DNA from: an uncultured Bacteroidia bacterium
GTDB taxonomy: Bacteria; Bacteroidota; Bacteroidia; Bacteroidales; F082
Assembly: GCA_902785755.1 (NCBI GenBank)
Contig: CACZZO010000011.1
Coordinates: 47,489-111,488 of the forward strand
Length of the DNA stretch: 64,000 nucleotides
Direction: 5' to 3'
Shown: piece after piece, positions 24,967 through 33,834 of the stretch
Layout: every line of letters starts with the position of its first letter
How positions within the stretch are numbered: position 1 is the first letter of the stretch
Notes under the pieces: generated by a model
Seen by the model: only the letters and a program-made list of their open reading frames with translations
The model's database searches: none
Told to the model about the DNA's origin: nothing
Translations under genes and position numbers: made by a program

Positions 24967-25470
24967 TTACTTTTTCTTCTTTGCGATTTTCAGAATCTCT
25001 TCGTAAAGTTCGTCTTCGGCGCCTTCGAAGTAGCCAGTGTGTTGATAGACGATTTTGCCGTTGCCATCAATCAGGAAAGTGTGGGGCGGATTGCTCACGT
25101 TCATTGCGCGTTTGAGGTCGCTGTTCACGTCCAAAAGCACCTCAAATTCCCAGCCCTTGCCTTCCACGGTGGGCTTCACTTTGGCGGTCGAGCGCGAGTC
25201 GTCGATGCTGACCGAGTAAATCTTCACGCCGGTTTCGTCCTGCCAATCTTGATACACGTCGTTCAGGGCGTTGTGTTCCTTGATGCAGGGACCGCACCAA
25301 GTGGCCCAAAACGTGATGACGATGGGTTTGCCGTTGTTCGACAGTTTTGAAATGTTCACATCTTTGCCGTTCAGGTCCTTCAAGGTGACATTCGGCAGGT
25401 CCGATTTCGATTGCGCATGAAGACCCGTGAAAACCAAGGCCATCAGCACCAGTGTCATAAGTTTTTTCAT
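24967..25470 (-). CDS. TlpA-like periplasmic thioredoxin
   Basis: 167 residues. The signal peptide ends GLHA before Gln, which places the protein in the periplasm. The active site is FWATWCGPCIKEHNAL with the WCGPC redox pair. The cis-Pro region is NVSNPPHTFLIDGNGKI. It belongs to the TlpA/AhpC-like disulfide reductase group. First gene of an operon with a DUF6029 barrel and an Omp28 lipoprotein that has its own CxxC. Confidence 0.92.
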   Translation of the reverse strand: MKKLMTLVLMALVFTGLHAQSKSDLPNVTLKDLNGKDVNISKLSNNGKPIVITFWATWCGPCIKEHNALNDVYQDWQDETGVKIYSVSIDDSRSTAKVKPTVEGKGWEFEVLLDVNSDLKRAMNVSNPPHTFLIDGNGKIVYQHTGYFEGAEDELYEEILKIAKKKK

Positions 25471-25577
25471 TTTGCTTGTTGATTTAATGATTTAATATTC
25501 AATGATTTCAAGATTTCAAATTTCAAGATTTTCGGCTGCAACACTGTGACAGTCCTACACCTCATACTTCTTACCTC

Positions 25578-26573
25578 CTAACTCTCCTCAATCTGGCAAT
25601 ACACCTCCAGTAACTTGCAATACCGCTCCGCCCTGATGCTCACCTTTTTGACGATGTTCGGAATCAGGACACATTCGCCTTGCTTTACAAAAACCGCGCC
25701 ATTTTCCCAAACCAACGAAAAAATTCCTTCCGTGCAGAGCAAAATCACGAAAGAATCGAGATTGCTGTAGTCCTTTTCCATCTCGCCCTGAAGTTGGAGC
25801 AAGTTGGTCACAAAATACTGGCAATCAACGACGGGAACGGTCTTGTTCATCACATCTTGCACCTCGATTTTGTACTGGTCGGGGATGGCAAAATCAATGG
25901 CCTCAACGGATTGCGGAATGTGAAGTTCGCGGCTCATGCCCGCCTCATTGATGCGGTCCCAATCGTAAATGCGGTAGGTAGTGTCGCTTGTCTGCTGGAT
26001 TTCGGCCACCATAATATCAGGGCCAAGGGCATGAACACGCCCCGCAGGGATGAAAAAGACATCGCCCGCTTCGACCTTTTCATAGTTCAACACATCACGC
26101 AAAGTATTGTTCTTCATCACTTTGACATAATCCATCCGAGTCATTTCGCGATTGAAACCCATCACGAGTTCGGCATCCTTGTCGGCATGCATCACATACC
26201 ACATTTCGGTTTTTCCATTGCCTATGCCACGTTTTTCAGCCAATTCGTCATCAGGATGCACCTGCACCGAAAGCCAGTCGTTGGCATCAATAATCTTCAA
26301 CAGCAACGGGAATTGTTCGCCATATTTGTCGAATACGCTTTCCCCGACCAAGTCGCCCATGAAAGTCTCTACCAAGTCATTGATTTCGTCGCCCTCAAAG
26401 TCGCCGTTGGCCACTTCGCTCTGCTCGTCCCAAAGGCCAGAAAGCAGCCACACCTCGCCGCAATTCGGCAGCGAACCAAAGTCCAGCCCAAGTTGCTCCT
26501 TGATTTTGCGCCCGCCCCAGATTTTGTCCTTGAAAATGGGCTTGAATTTAAGTGGATAAAGTACCGTTTGCAT
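25578..26573 (-). CDS. manA: mannose-6-phosphate isomerase, class I
   Basis: 331 residues; interconverts mannose-6-P and fructose-6-P. It begins with YPLKFKPIFKDKIWGG. The zinc site includes SVQVHPDDELA, EMWYVMHADKDAE and PAGRVHALGPDIMVAEIQQTSD, with the active-site segment TYRIYDWDRIN. Length is typical of the short bacterial class I cupin enzymes. It supplies precursors for mannose-containing polymers. It stands alone, ~108 bp from the TlpA-like gene and 38 bp from rsmA on the same strand. Confidence 0.94.
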   Translation of the reverse strand: MQTVLYPLKFKPIFKDKIWGGRKIKEQLGLDFGSLPNCGEVWLLSGLWDEQSEVANGDFEGDEINDLVETFMGDLVGESVFDKYGEQFPLLLKIIDANDWLSVQVHPDDELAEKRGIGNGKTEMWYVMHADKDAELVMGFNREMTRMDYVKVMKNNTLRDVLNYEKVEAGDVFFIPAGRVHALGPDIMVAEIQQTSDTTYRIYDWDRINEAGMSRELHIPQSVEAIDFAIPDQYKIEVQDVMNKTVPVVDCQYFVTNLLQLQGEMEKDYSNLDSFVILLCTEGIFSLVWENGAVFVKQGECVLIPNIVKKVSIRAERYCKLLEVYCQIEES

Positions 26574-26611
26574 TTTTCCTAAAAATTCGGGGCAAAGATA
26601 AAACTTTTATT

Positions 26612-27379
26612 TCATCGACACCCAATCAGATTCGTCAAATCAATAAATTCCTGCACCGAAAGTTGCTCGGGTCGCTTGTTGAAGACCTCGTTTTCGATGA
26701 TTTCGGGCCTGAGCATCGGGCGTAGTGAGTTGCGCATCGTCTTGCGGCGTTGGTTGAAGGCCTGCTTCACAATGCTCACAAACAATTTCTCGTCGCAGCC
26801 CAAATCGGTGACGGCATTGCGCCGCATTTTGATAACGGCAGATTTTACCTTCGGTGGTGGGTTGAAAACATTCTCGTTAACGGTGAAAAGATAATCGATG
26901 TCGTACCAAGCCTGCATTAGCACGCTTAGAATACCATAAGTCTTGCTGCCTTCCTTGGCGGCCATGCGCTCGGCCATTTCCTTCTGCACCATACCCACAA
27001 CTTCAACGACTTGCTCCTTGTATTTCAACACTTGGAAGAAAATCTGGCTGCTGATATTGTATGGGAAATTCCCAATGACGGCCATGTTTTGTTTCCCGAA
27101 CTGACTGAGGTCGGTACGAAGGAAGTCGCCCTCAATCAGACGCTCACCGAGCATAGGGAAATGCTTCTCCAAATAGGCGATGGACTCCTTGTCGATTTCG
27201 ATGACGTGGAACTTGTCGAGGACGTTTTGCACCAAATATTGGGTCAAAACGCCCGTGCCGGCACCTACCTCGATGACGCTTTCCATGTCGGGCGACAACT
27301 GCTCAACAATGCGTTGGGCGATATTCTGGTCAATCAAAAAATGCTGGCCTAAGGCTTTCTTGGGTCGAACTTCGTGCAT
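26612..27379 (-). CDS. rsmA: 16S rRNA (A1518/A1519-N6)-dimethyltransferase
   Basis: 255 residues; dimethylates two adjacent adenosines near the 3' end of 16S rRNA. KKALGQHFLIDQNIAQRIV is the conserved N-terminus. VIEVGAGTGVLTQYL is SAM motif I, and VIGNFPYNISSQIFF is the catalytic N-F-P-Y motif. The C-terminal ~70 residues are a short helical domain (VKQAFNQRRKTMRNSL). Also called ksgA; loss gives kasugamycin resistance in model species. Confidence 0.96.
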   Translation of the reverse strand: MHEVRPKKALGQHFLIDQNIAQRIVEQLSPDMESVIEVGAGTGVLTQYLVQNVLDKFHVIEIDKESIAYLEKHFPMLGERLIEGDFLRTDLSQFGKQNMAVIGNFPYNISSQIFFQVLKYKEQVVEVVGMVQKEMAERMAAKEGSKTYGILSVLMQAWYDIDYLFTVNENVFNPPPKVKSAVIKMRRNAVTDLGCDEKLFVSIVKQAFNQRRKTMRNSLRPMLRPEIIENEVFNKRPEQLSVQEFIDLTNLIGCR

Positions 27380-27427
27380 GGTTTTACGTTTTTTTTGCAG
27401 GGGTTTACACCGCCTGCCTATTGTGCT

Positions 27428-27443
27428 GTCGTCCCTTCGGGAC
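27428..27443. repeat. REP-like hairpin
   Basis: GTCGTCCCTTCGGGAC; GTCCC and GGGAC form a tetraloop hairpin. The same 16-mer occurs at 60631-60646, in both cases in a gap next to a gene end. Probably a dispersed intergenic repeat. Confidence 0.6.
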
Positions 27444-27447
27444 TGGA

Positions 27448-29295
27448 TTACAACTTCCTATAGTTTTTCTTCGCTTGCGCGGTATAAATGCTCGTTGGGT
27501 ATTCGTCAATCAGCTTCTCGTAATGTTGCTTGGCCAATTCCTTGTTTTTCAAATGGCTTTGCTCAATTAATGCGGCGTGCATCAGGGCGGCATCGGCCAT
27601 GTAGCTGTCGGGATATTGCTCCACAATTTGCAAATACAACTGTTCGGCGGTCTCAAACTCCTTCCGCTTTTCGGCAATCTCGCCTTTGCGGAACAGCGCA
27701 TGTGGCTTGCTGACCTCGTTTCCGTTAGCGATAATCACGTCAAGCAAGGTGATGGCTTCGTCTTCTCGCTGCTGGTAAATCCTATAATCAACACGAGCCA
27801 AACGGTTGAGTTCCATGCCTGTAGAGTCCGTTTCAAGATTGTCCTTTATGACCAACGAGAGCGTCATGGCATCGTTGGCGATGAGTTTCGAGGTGGCGGC
27901 TTTCAGCACCTTCAACTGGCTCTCGGCCCACTCGTATTCGCCGATGAAATAGCGTAGTTGGGCGTTCTTGAAACGGGCTTCGTGGCCAAGCGGCTCTTCC
28001 TTCATGCTCTTGTCGACCTGACTGTATAACAAGGTGGCTTCCCAAACCTCGTCTTCGTGCAGATAAATGTCGGCCAATTTCAATTTGAGTTCGGCCTTGT
28101 CTTGCTTGCCCCCAACTTGTTCCACCGCTTTCGTCAGCAAAGAAACAGCCTCGTCCGTCTGGTTGAGTTGATAGGCCATGATGTCGGCCTGAATCAAGGT
28201 GAGTCTTGTCAAGTCGTTGGAATTGATGTCGTTATAGGCATCGTTAATGCGCTTCGACAAACGCTCGTATGCTTTCGTATCGGTGTTGTTCTCTGCCTTC
28301 AGCCTCAAATAGTCGGCCTTAATGGTTCCCGTCAATGCTTGCCCATAAAACGGACCGCTTTTGCCCTTGTCCAAAATATAGTCATAGCCTTGCTTCGCAA
28401 TGTCGAATTGCTTGTTGTTCAGGCAAATGCCAGCCAAATTATTGATTTGGGCGTCTTGGTCGTGGGTCTTGCGGTCGATGCTCTGGCATTGGGCGAGGGC
28501 AATGTCATAATCCTCCTGTTGCAAGGCAAACCAAACCAAAAGTTGGGCATACTCCAAATTGTCAGGTTTGTCTTGTGTTTGCCGTAGCAGGGCAATGCGC
28601 AACTCGTCCGAAATGCTGTTGTTTACATCGTAGAACATCATGGTTTGCAGGCGGTTACGGATATTGTTGTATTGACCGGGATGGGCTTCCAACTCCAAAA
28701 AATAGTACCTGAACGCCTCTTGATAGTTGGCCGATGACTGGTTGAGATAGGCTTGGTCCATGTAGAAGGTTTCCTTGCCGTCCAAAAGGGTGTTTCCTTT
28801 CTCCAAAACACTCATAGCCATATCGTTAAGTCCACGATTTTGGAAAGCATAACTGATGCTGCGAATGATGCCGGCATTGGCAGGCAAGTCTTTCATGATT
28901 TCGTTGAACTGCCTTTTGGCCTTGTCGGACTTGCCTTGCAAAGTGTAGACATAATCGAGGTCGGCAACAGCCTTGTAATAAGTCGGGTTTTTCTTCGCCA
29001 TCGACTTGAGTTCTTTCTCAGCCCTGTCGTAATCCTTCAGGTTAAGCAGACATTCTATAAATTGTTGGAAATAACCCGTTTGTCCCGATTTTTCATAGAG
29101 TTTCGCGTAAAGGTCGCGGGCTTTTTCGTAGTCTTGATCGCGGTAATATTGTGTGGCCAATTGGTCATCAATCTGAATCTGCTCCTTCTGCCGCGCATCG
29201 AGTTTTTTCCCCTTGGGCGGCATGTCGACTTGCCCGCTCGCCGAAAGGACGAAGGCGACATTAATCAAAAGAACGAAAATCCAGCGGTGTTTCAT
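27448..29295 (-). CDS. exported tetratricopeptide-repeat protein
   Basis: 615 residues. The signal peptide ends SASG before Gln. The rest is almost entirely helical TPR-like repeats of ~34 residues, e.g. YRDQDYEKARDLYAKLYEKS, LKDYDRAEKELKSMAKKNP and RKEFETAEQLYLQIVEQYP. It ends in a YfgC/YbgF-like stretch (YPTSIYTAQAKKNY). It resembles Bacteroidota periplasmic TPR scaffold proteins. Transcribed after a small lipoprotein gene with a 6-bp gap. The partner and function are not identifiable from sequence alone. Confidence 0.85.
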   Translation of the reverse strand: MKHRWIFVLLINVAFVLSASGQVDMPPKGKKLDARQKEQIQIDDQLATQYYRDQDYEKARDLYAKLYEKSGQTGYFQQFIECLLNLKDYDRAEKELKSMAKKNPTYYKAVADLDYVYTLQGKSDKAKRQFNEIMKDLPANAGIIRSISYAFQNRGLNDMAMSVLEKGNTLLDGKETFYMDQAYLNQSSANYQEAFRYYFLELEAHPGQYNNIRNRLQTMMFYDVNNSISDELRIALLRQTQDKPDNLEYAQLLVWFALQQEDYDIALAQCQSIDRKTHDQDAQINNLAGICLNNKQFDIAKQGYDYILDKGKSGPFYGQALTGTIKADYLRLKAENNTDTKAYERLSKRINDAYNDINSNDLTRLTLIQADIMAYQLNQTDEAVSLLTKAVEQVGGKQDKAELKLKLADIYLHEDEVWEATLLYSQVDKSMKEEPLGHEARFKNAQLRYFIGEYEWAESQLKVLKAATSKLIANDAMTLSLVIKDNLETDSTGMELNRLARVDYRIYQQREDEAITLLDVIIANGNEVSKPHALFRKGEIAEKRKEFETAEQLYLQIVEQYPDSYMADAALMHAALIEQSHLKNKELAKQHYEKLIDEYPTSIYTAQAKKNYRKL

Positions 29296-29301
29296 GGCGG
29301 G

Positions 29302-29817
29302 TTATTTTTGTTTCTTCAGGGCTTTAAGGTTCTCTTGGCAGGTGCTAAAACGGTCTTGGAAATAGCGTACTTGGTTGCCTAACCTTTCCACATATTTCGT
29401 TTCGTCGTCGATATAAACCGTTATTAATGAATCGGATGGATAATGGATTTCGGCATCGGCACGGAGGCGGTCGAGTTGGCGCAGGGTGGAGTCCATCTCG
29501 GCCTGCATCGCAGGTTTGGTGATGCGGAATTGCTCAATGTAGGCCTGCACAAGCCGCAAAGTCTCGAAGGATTTGTCCACTTGTTCGGGGCTTTGGAATT
29601 GCAACATCGAGTCGCATGCCTTGAAATCCTTTTGAAGGATTACAAACTCCTTGTTTTCAATGCTTTGCAAAGTTTTCGCGTCGGCTTGCACCTGCTTTTT
29701 CAGGTCATCGATCCTCTCGATATTGGTCTTGGGTGCATTGTGGCAGCCGCCCAAGGCTAAAACTATGGCCACCAAGCCGCCAACGAGCATTGTTTTTGTC
29801 ATTAATCTCAGATTCAT
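29302..29817 (-). CDS. small coiled-coil lipoprotein
   Basis: 171 residues with a lipoprotein signal (LVGGLVAIVLALGGC). An ATG five codons in (29802) is an alternative start. The mature part is charged and helical (ERIDDLKKQVQADAKTLQSIE, STLRQLDRLRADAEI), so it probably forms a coiled coil. It lies 6 bp upstream of the TPR gene and is very likely cotranscribed. No known family recognised. The two products may work together in the periplasm. Confidence 0.75.
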   Translation of the reverse strand: MNLRLMTKTMLVGGLVAIVLALGGCHNAPKTNIERIDDLKKQVQADAKTLQSIENKEFVILQKDFKACDSMLQFQSPEQVDKSFETLRLVQAYIEQFRITKPAMQAEMDSTLRQLDRLRADAEIHYPSDSLITVYIDDETKYVERLGNQVRYFQDRFSTCQENLKALKKQK

Positions 29818-29906
29818 GGAATCGGTTGTTGTTGATTAGAGCGCAAAAATACAAAAATCCCGACTATCGCAATGATGGCCGGGATTAGTTTTATGTTGCG
29901 AAATGC

Positions 29907-30179
29907 TTATTCGGTGACTTGACCTTCGACGGGGAGGATGGAGACGAAAGACTTGCCTTCTCTCTTCTTCCTGAACTCGACGATGCCATCACATAAAGCA
30001 TATAACGTGTGGTCTCTGCCCATGCCGACATTCTTGCCGGGATAGTGCTTCGTGCCGCGCTGACGCACGATGATGTTGCCAGCAATGGCGGCTTGTCCAC
30101 CGAAAAGTTTCACTCCGAGTCGCTTACTCGCTGACTCACGACCGTTCTCAGAACTACCTACACCTTTTTTGTGTGCCAT
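29907..30179 (-). CDS. rpmA: 50S ribosomal protein L27
   Basis: 90 residues. [20 protein letters not shown] is the conserved L27 start near the peptidyl-transferase centre, followed by [18 protein letters not shown] and [11 protein letters not shown]. Second gene of rplU-rpmA, 23 bp after rplU. Confidence 0.98.
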   Translation of the reverse strand: MAHKKGVGSSENGRESASKRLGVKLFGGQAAIAGNIIVRQRGTKHYPGKNVGMGRDHTLYALCDGIVEFRKKREGKSFVSILPVEGQVTE

Positions 30180-30202
30180 ATCTCTTTAGTTTTTTCGGGT
30201 TT

Positions 30203-30514
30203 TTATTCAGTGATGTTCTCAATTTGAATCTGGCTCAGATACTGACGGTGACCGTTAGACTTCTGATAGCCTTTTCTTCTCTTCTTCTTGAAAACGATGA
30301 TCTTGTTGCCCTTGCAGTGCTGCAACACAGTGGCTTCGACATTGGCGCCGGCTACCGTCGGGGCTCCCACTTTCGTCGAACCTTCGTTTCCGATTAATAA
30401 TACCTTGTCGAAAGAAACCTTGCTTCCTTCTTCTTCGTGCAGTCTGTTGACGAAAATCTGTTGTCCCTTCGTCACTTTGAACTGTTGTCCTGCGATTTCT
30501 ACTATTGCGTACAT
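30203..30514 (-). CDS. rplU: 50S ribosomal protein L21
   Basis: 103 residues. MYAIVEIAGQQFKVTKGQ is the family start, so the ATG at 30514 is used. The longer open frame would include the promoter region. A basic C-terminal block (KKKRRKGYQKSNGHRQ) contacts 23S rRNA. A leader of about 40 nt precedes it. Confidence 0.97.
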   Translation of the reverse strand: MYAIVEIAGQQFKVTKGQQIFVNRLHEEEGSKVSFDKVLLIGNEGSTKVGAPTVAGANVEATVLQHCKGNKIIVFKKKRRKGYQKSNGHRQYLSQIQIENITE

Positions 30515-30562
30515 TTCTCGATATCTTTTAATTAGATACTGACTCTCTATTTTTTCGGACTG

Positions 30563-30570
30563 CAAAAATA
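30563..30570 (-). promoter_or_regulatory. -7 box of the rplU promoter
   Basis: On the minus strand TATTTTTG, matching TAnnTTTG. It lies 49 bp before the rplU ATG. No perfect -33 TTTG is seen. Confidence 0.55.
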
Positions 30571-30735
30571 CAACTTTTTTCAATCGGTCAAGATTTTCTT
30601 TTCGTTTTTCTCAACTTTTTTCTTCACTTTCTGGATTTTTTAAACATATATTTTTCATTATCAGCATTTTGCAATATCTTCAAAATCGTCCGAATTGGAT
30701 TCTAAACACCTCTACCCCACCCATTTTTCAATACT

Positions 30736-30769
30736 TTTGGACGGCGTTTTACAAAATTGCGTACCTTTG
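30736..30769 (+). promoter_or_regulatory. promoter of the ECF sigma gene
   Basis: TTTG (30736-30739), 22-bp spacer, TACCTTTG (30762-30769). The 240 bp between this and rplU are AT-rich with no gene. Confidence 0.55.
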
Positions 30770-30808
30770 CCGTCGGTTTTGTCCGCCGCATTAATGACAT
30801 TAATTGCA

Positions 30809-31351
30809 ATGAACGAAAGCGAACTGAGCATTTTGGTCGAAAAGATGAAGGCTGGCGACAGGGAATCGTTCAACCAGATTTTCCGCCGCTACTACACGCC
30901 TTTGGTGCGCTTTTGCATCCGTTTTGTCGGCGACCAAGACGAAGCCGCCGAAATCGTTCAGGACCTGTTCGTCAAGTTGTGGACGGGCCGCCAAAAACTG
31001 TCCATTTCCTCCTCGCTCGATTCCTACCTGATGAGCGCGGTGCGCAATTCGGCACTCACCTATATTAATAAAGAACGCGCCCACGCCGAAGCCCACTTGC
31101 GGATTTACAGCAACGAAACAGACGAAGCCGACCCTTCGGAAACGCTGCAATCCAACAATTTGGAATCGTCCTACCAAAAAATCCTGTCCGACATGCCCCC
31201 GAAACGCCGTGAAGTATTCCTCGCCAGCCGTTTCGACGGACTGAAATACGCCGAAATCGCAACGAAATTGGGGCTTTCGCAAAAGACCGTTGAAGCCCAC
31301 ATGAGCGCGGCCATCAAGCAACTCAGGGAAGGGCTAAAGGATTATATTTGA
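30809..31351 (+). CDS. ECF RNA polymerase sigma factor
   Basis: About 180 residues. Region 2 contains NQIFRRYYTPLVRFCIRFV and AAEIVQDLFVKLW. Region 4 has ILSDMPPKRREVFLASRFDG and LKYAEIATKLGLSQKTVEAH, the -35 binding helix-turn-helix. It is the Bacteroidota FecI/RpoE-like type. The ATG at 30809 (MNESELSILVEK) is chosen; 30794 is also possible, and the longer frame overlaps the promoter. It is followed by FecR, an STN-barrel protein and two T9SS proteins on the same strand, so this sigma factor probably controls them. Confidence 0.92.
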   Translation: MNESELSILVEKMKAGDRESFNQIFRRYYTPLVRFCIRFVGDQDEAAEIVQDLFVKLWTGRQKLSISSSLDSYLMSAVRNSALTYINKERAHAEAHLRIYSNETDEADPSETLQSNNLESSYQKILSDMPPKRREVFLASRFDGLKYAEIATKLGLSQKTVEAHMSAAIKQLREGLKDYI

Positions 31352-31438
31352 GTGACTTAAGAAAAACTTCAAAATATTTCAAAAACGACTAAGGGTAAAA
31401 GAGAAGTTGTTAGTCTTATTGATGTAAACGAAATAAGA

Positions 31439-32443
31439 ATGAACTCGGTAAGCGAAAAATATGATGCATTAATCAAGAGTTACCTTGACGGGCAATGCTC
31501 GCAGGAGGAGGCTCTTGAACTGCTTTCGTGGATAGCCGAGTCGGACGAAAACCGAACTTATTTCGAATCGTTCAAGGAAGTTTGGCATCTCACCGATTTC
31601 GCCCTGCCTGAAGTTTTGGATGTGGACGCTGCACTTGATGCGGTCAACACCAAGATTGAGTTTTTGGAGGAGGAAACCCAAGTGGTTCAGATGCCGTGGT
31701 TGCGTAGGAATTACAAGTATGTTTCGGGCATTGCGGCTTCTGTCGTGGTGGCTTTGTTCATGGGCTTCCTCGTATCGCGGTCGAACCCAATGGTCACTTT
31801 GGCCTCCAACGATTGGGATTCCGAGACGGCCTACACGCTCCCTGACGGCACTTCGATTACCTTCAACGGCGTTTCGGAAATCAGCCACCCGAAGCATTTC
31901 GCCAAGGGAGAGCGTGCCATTAATTTCGAAGGCAAGGCCTATTTCGATGTCGTGAAAGACGAGAGCAAGCCCTTCGTGATCCATTGCGGCAGCATGGATG
32001 TTGAGGTGTTGGGCACTTCATTCCTTTTGGACGCCGACAAAAACGACAATCGTTACTTGCTCGACCTTTACACAGGCAAGGTGCGCATGACCGCTTTCGA
32101 CCAGAAAGGCCGCGAGTTGTCGCAAATAGAAATCAATCCGGGCGAGCGCGGAGTGCTGAATGTTACCGAAGGCACATTGAAAGCGATGACCTACCCCGAA
32201 GTAAAGGAAGAAGAACTGCTGAACGACCGCGTTCTTGACTTCAACAACGTCAGCCTTTCAACGATTGTAGAAACCTTGGAATACATCTACCAAGTCAAGA
32301 TTGACCTTGACGAATCATGCGCTTCCAAGAAACTCACTGCCCGTTTCACCGACGAAGATTCCGTTGATGAGGTGATTGAAACCATCGCCGCCGTGTTCGA
32401 CTTCACAGTGACCAAGACGGACGGGGTTTATAGGATTCGCTGA
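31439..32443 (+). CDS. FecR-family anti-sigma factor
   Basis: 334 residues. A cytoplasmic N-terminal helical domain (YLDGQCSQEEALELLSWIAE) binds the sigma factor. One transmembrane helix lies near 92-111 (VSGIAASVVVALFMGFLV). The periplasmic FecR domain has LPDGTSITFNGVSEISHP, INFEGKAYFDVVKDESKPF and EVLGTSFLLDA. The C-terminal DUF4974 part (VLDFNNVSLSTIVETLE...KKLTARF) is standard in Bacteroidota. It should hold the sigma factor until an outer-membrane protein signals through its STN domain. It lies 87 bp after the sigma gene. Confidence 0.94.
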   Translation: MNSVSEKYDALIKSYLDGQCSQEEALELLSWIAESDENRTYFESFKEVWHLTDFALPEVLDVDAALDAVNTKIEFLEEETQVVQMPWLRRNYKYVSGIAASVVVALFMGFLVSRSNPMVTLASNDWDSETAYTLPDGTSITFNGVSEISHPKHFAKGERAINFEGKAYFDVVKDESKPFVIHCGSMDVEVLGTSFLLDADKNDNRYLLDLYTGKVRMTAFDQKGRELSQIEINPGERGVLNVTEGTLKAMTYPEVKEEELLNDRVLDFNNVSLSTIVETLEYIYQVKIDLDESCASKKLTARFTDEDSVDEVIETIAAVFDFTVTKTDGVYRIR

Positions 32444-32532
32444 GGGTTTCCATTTTCAAAATGTGATTTTATGACAAAAATGAGTGGACACTCAGTTTTT
32501 TGTCGTAAATTAGCCGCCTCTTTTGTACCCTA

Positions 32533-33831
32533 ATGGAAATGAAGCGACTAACTCAAAATATACTTATCCTCTTGCTCTTGGTGTTCTCGCAACACGCTTT
32601 CTCACAGTCATTTAACCCACTGATTTCGTTCTCGGTCGAGTCGTGCGGCCTTGATGAGGCGTTGGAAAAACTCTTTGCCGAATACGAGTTGAACGTGGCT
32701 TTCAGCAAGGCTGAAATGAGCAAAATCCGCATTGAAAGTTATTCTTGTTCCTACAAGTCGGTTGAGGAAGTGCTGACCGACCTGCTGAAAGGCACCGACT
32801 ATGGTTTCAAGAAAATCGGGAAACAATATGTGATTCGAAAAAAGCAGTTGCTTGAGCCGATAGTTGAAACAGTTGAAGAAGAAAAGCCTGACAATCAAGT
32901 TATTGTAGTTCCAAAAGAAAAAGAGAAAGAGGAACACAAGATAGACACGGTTGTGGTTTCGACCCGAACTTCCGATACCATCAAGATTTATGACACACTG
33001 CAAATCATCCGCTCGGTAATGCGCTACGACACGGTGATTGAGGTGCGCCACGAGGTGCGGACAGATACGGTTTACACCGTGAAATACAAGGGTTTGGAAA
33101 TCCATTGGCCCCAATTCCGCGACAACGGCTGGTTCATCGCGCCTTCGGTGGCATTGGGTTCGGCGCAGTTCAGGCACGAGGGCGGTTTACCGCAACTTGA
33201 AAACGGTTCAGTCGAAGTGCTTCCAAGTCTTGCCTACAGTTTGGGGATTGATGGCGGCTACAAACACAATCGCCTGAGTGTGGGCATGAACCTGTCCTAT
33301 CGTTCTATTCGCTATCGCTTCTTGTTGAAAAAGACTGATTTTCAAGGTGATTACTATGTAAACGACACCCTCGACACCTATTATGTGGTTCACGAAACCG
33401 ACACGGCCTACCATTACATCCTCGATTCCACTTACATTCCGTTGACCACGACCCATTACGCCTATCGCGATGTCAATCGACTTGATTATCTGAATGTTGG
33501 CCTCTTCGCGACTTTCGATTTCATCAAGACGGAAGCGTTCAGGGCGTTTGTCAAGGCGGGGGCTTCGGTTGATGTTTTGGTCAACTATTCGGGTTCGCTC
33601 AATGCCCCTGAATCGCCTTATCATGCGCCGATTGCCAAGGAACAGGTGGAGCCGATTCATTTCTCTTATTATGGCGGTCTTGGTTTTGCGTTGAAGGTGT
33701 CCAATCGGTTTGAGTTAGTGCCTGAAGCGCATTACCGAATCACTCATGGTGCGTTGTATCGCGCTGATTTTCCGTTTGATATGAAAATGAGAATGTGGGA
33801 TTTCCGCTTAGGTTTGATTTATTATTTCTAA
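32533..33831 (+). CDS. STN-domain outer-membrane beta-barrel protein
   Basis: 432 residues (an ATG two codons later is equally good). The signal peptide ends HAFS before Gln. Residues ~33-103 are an STN signalling domain (LDEALEKLFAEYELNVAFSK, SVEEVLTDLLKGTDYGFKKI), the part of TonB receptors that contacts FecR. A ~90-residue linker rich in D-T-V/I units (TDTVYTV, DTIKIYDTLQII) follows. Then ~240 residues of alternating strands end in LGLIYYF, typical of a small barrel. No plug or TonB box is seen. It is the likely signal-input protein of this sigma/FecR unit. Confidence 0.72.
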   Translation: MEMKRLTQNILILLLLVFSQHAFSQSFNPLISFSVESCGLDEALEKLFAEYELNVAFSKAEMSKIRIESYSCSYKSVEEVLTDLLKGTDYGFKKIGKQYVIRKKQLLEPIVETVEEEKPDNQVIVVPKEKEKEEHKIDTVVVSTRTSDTIKIYDTLQIIRSVMRYDTVIEVRHEVRTDTVYTVKYKGLEIHWPQFRDNGWFIAPSVALGSAQFRHEGGLPQLENGSVEVLPSLAYSLGIDGGYKHNRLSVGMNLSYRSIRYRFLLKKTDFQGDYYVNDTLDTYYVVHETDTAYHYILDSTYIPLTTTHYAYRDVNRLDYLNVGLFATFDFIKTEAFRAFVKAGASVDVLVNYSGSLNAPESPYHAPIAKEQVEPIHFSYYGGLGFALKVSNRFELVPEAHYRITHGALYRADFPFDMKMRMWDFRLGLIYYF

Positions 33832-33834
33832 ACC

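Noticed and set aside
30515..30808. L21 leader riboswitch or other structured RNA
   Set aside because: The 290-bp divergent region is AT-rich with promoters only; no conserved stem-loop could be recognised by eye.
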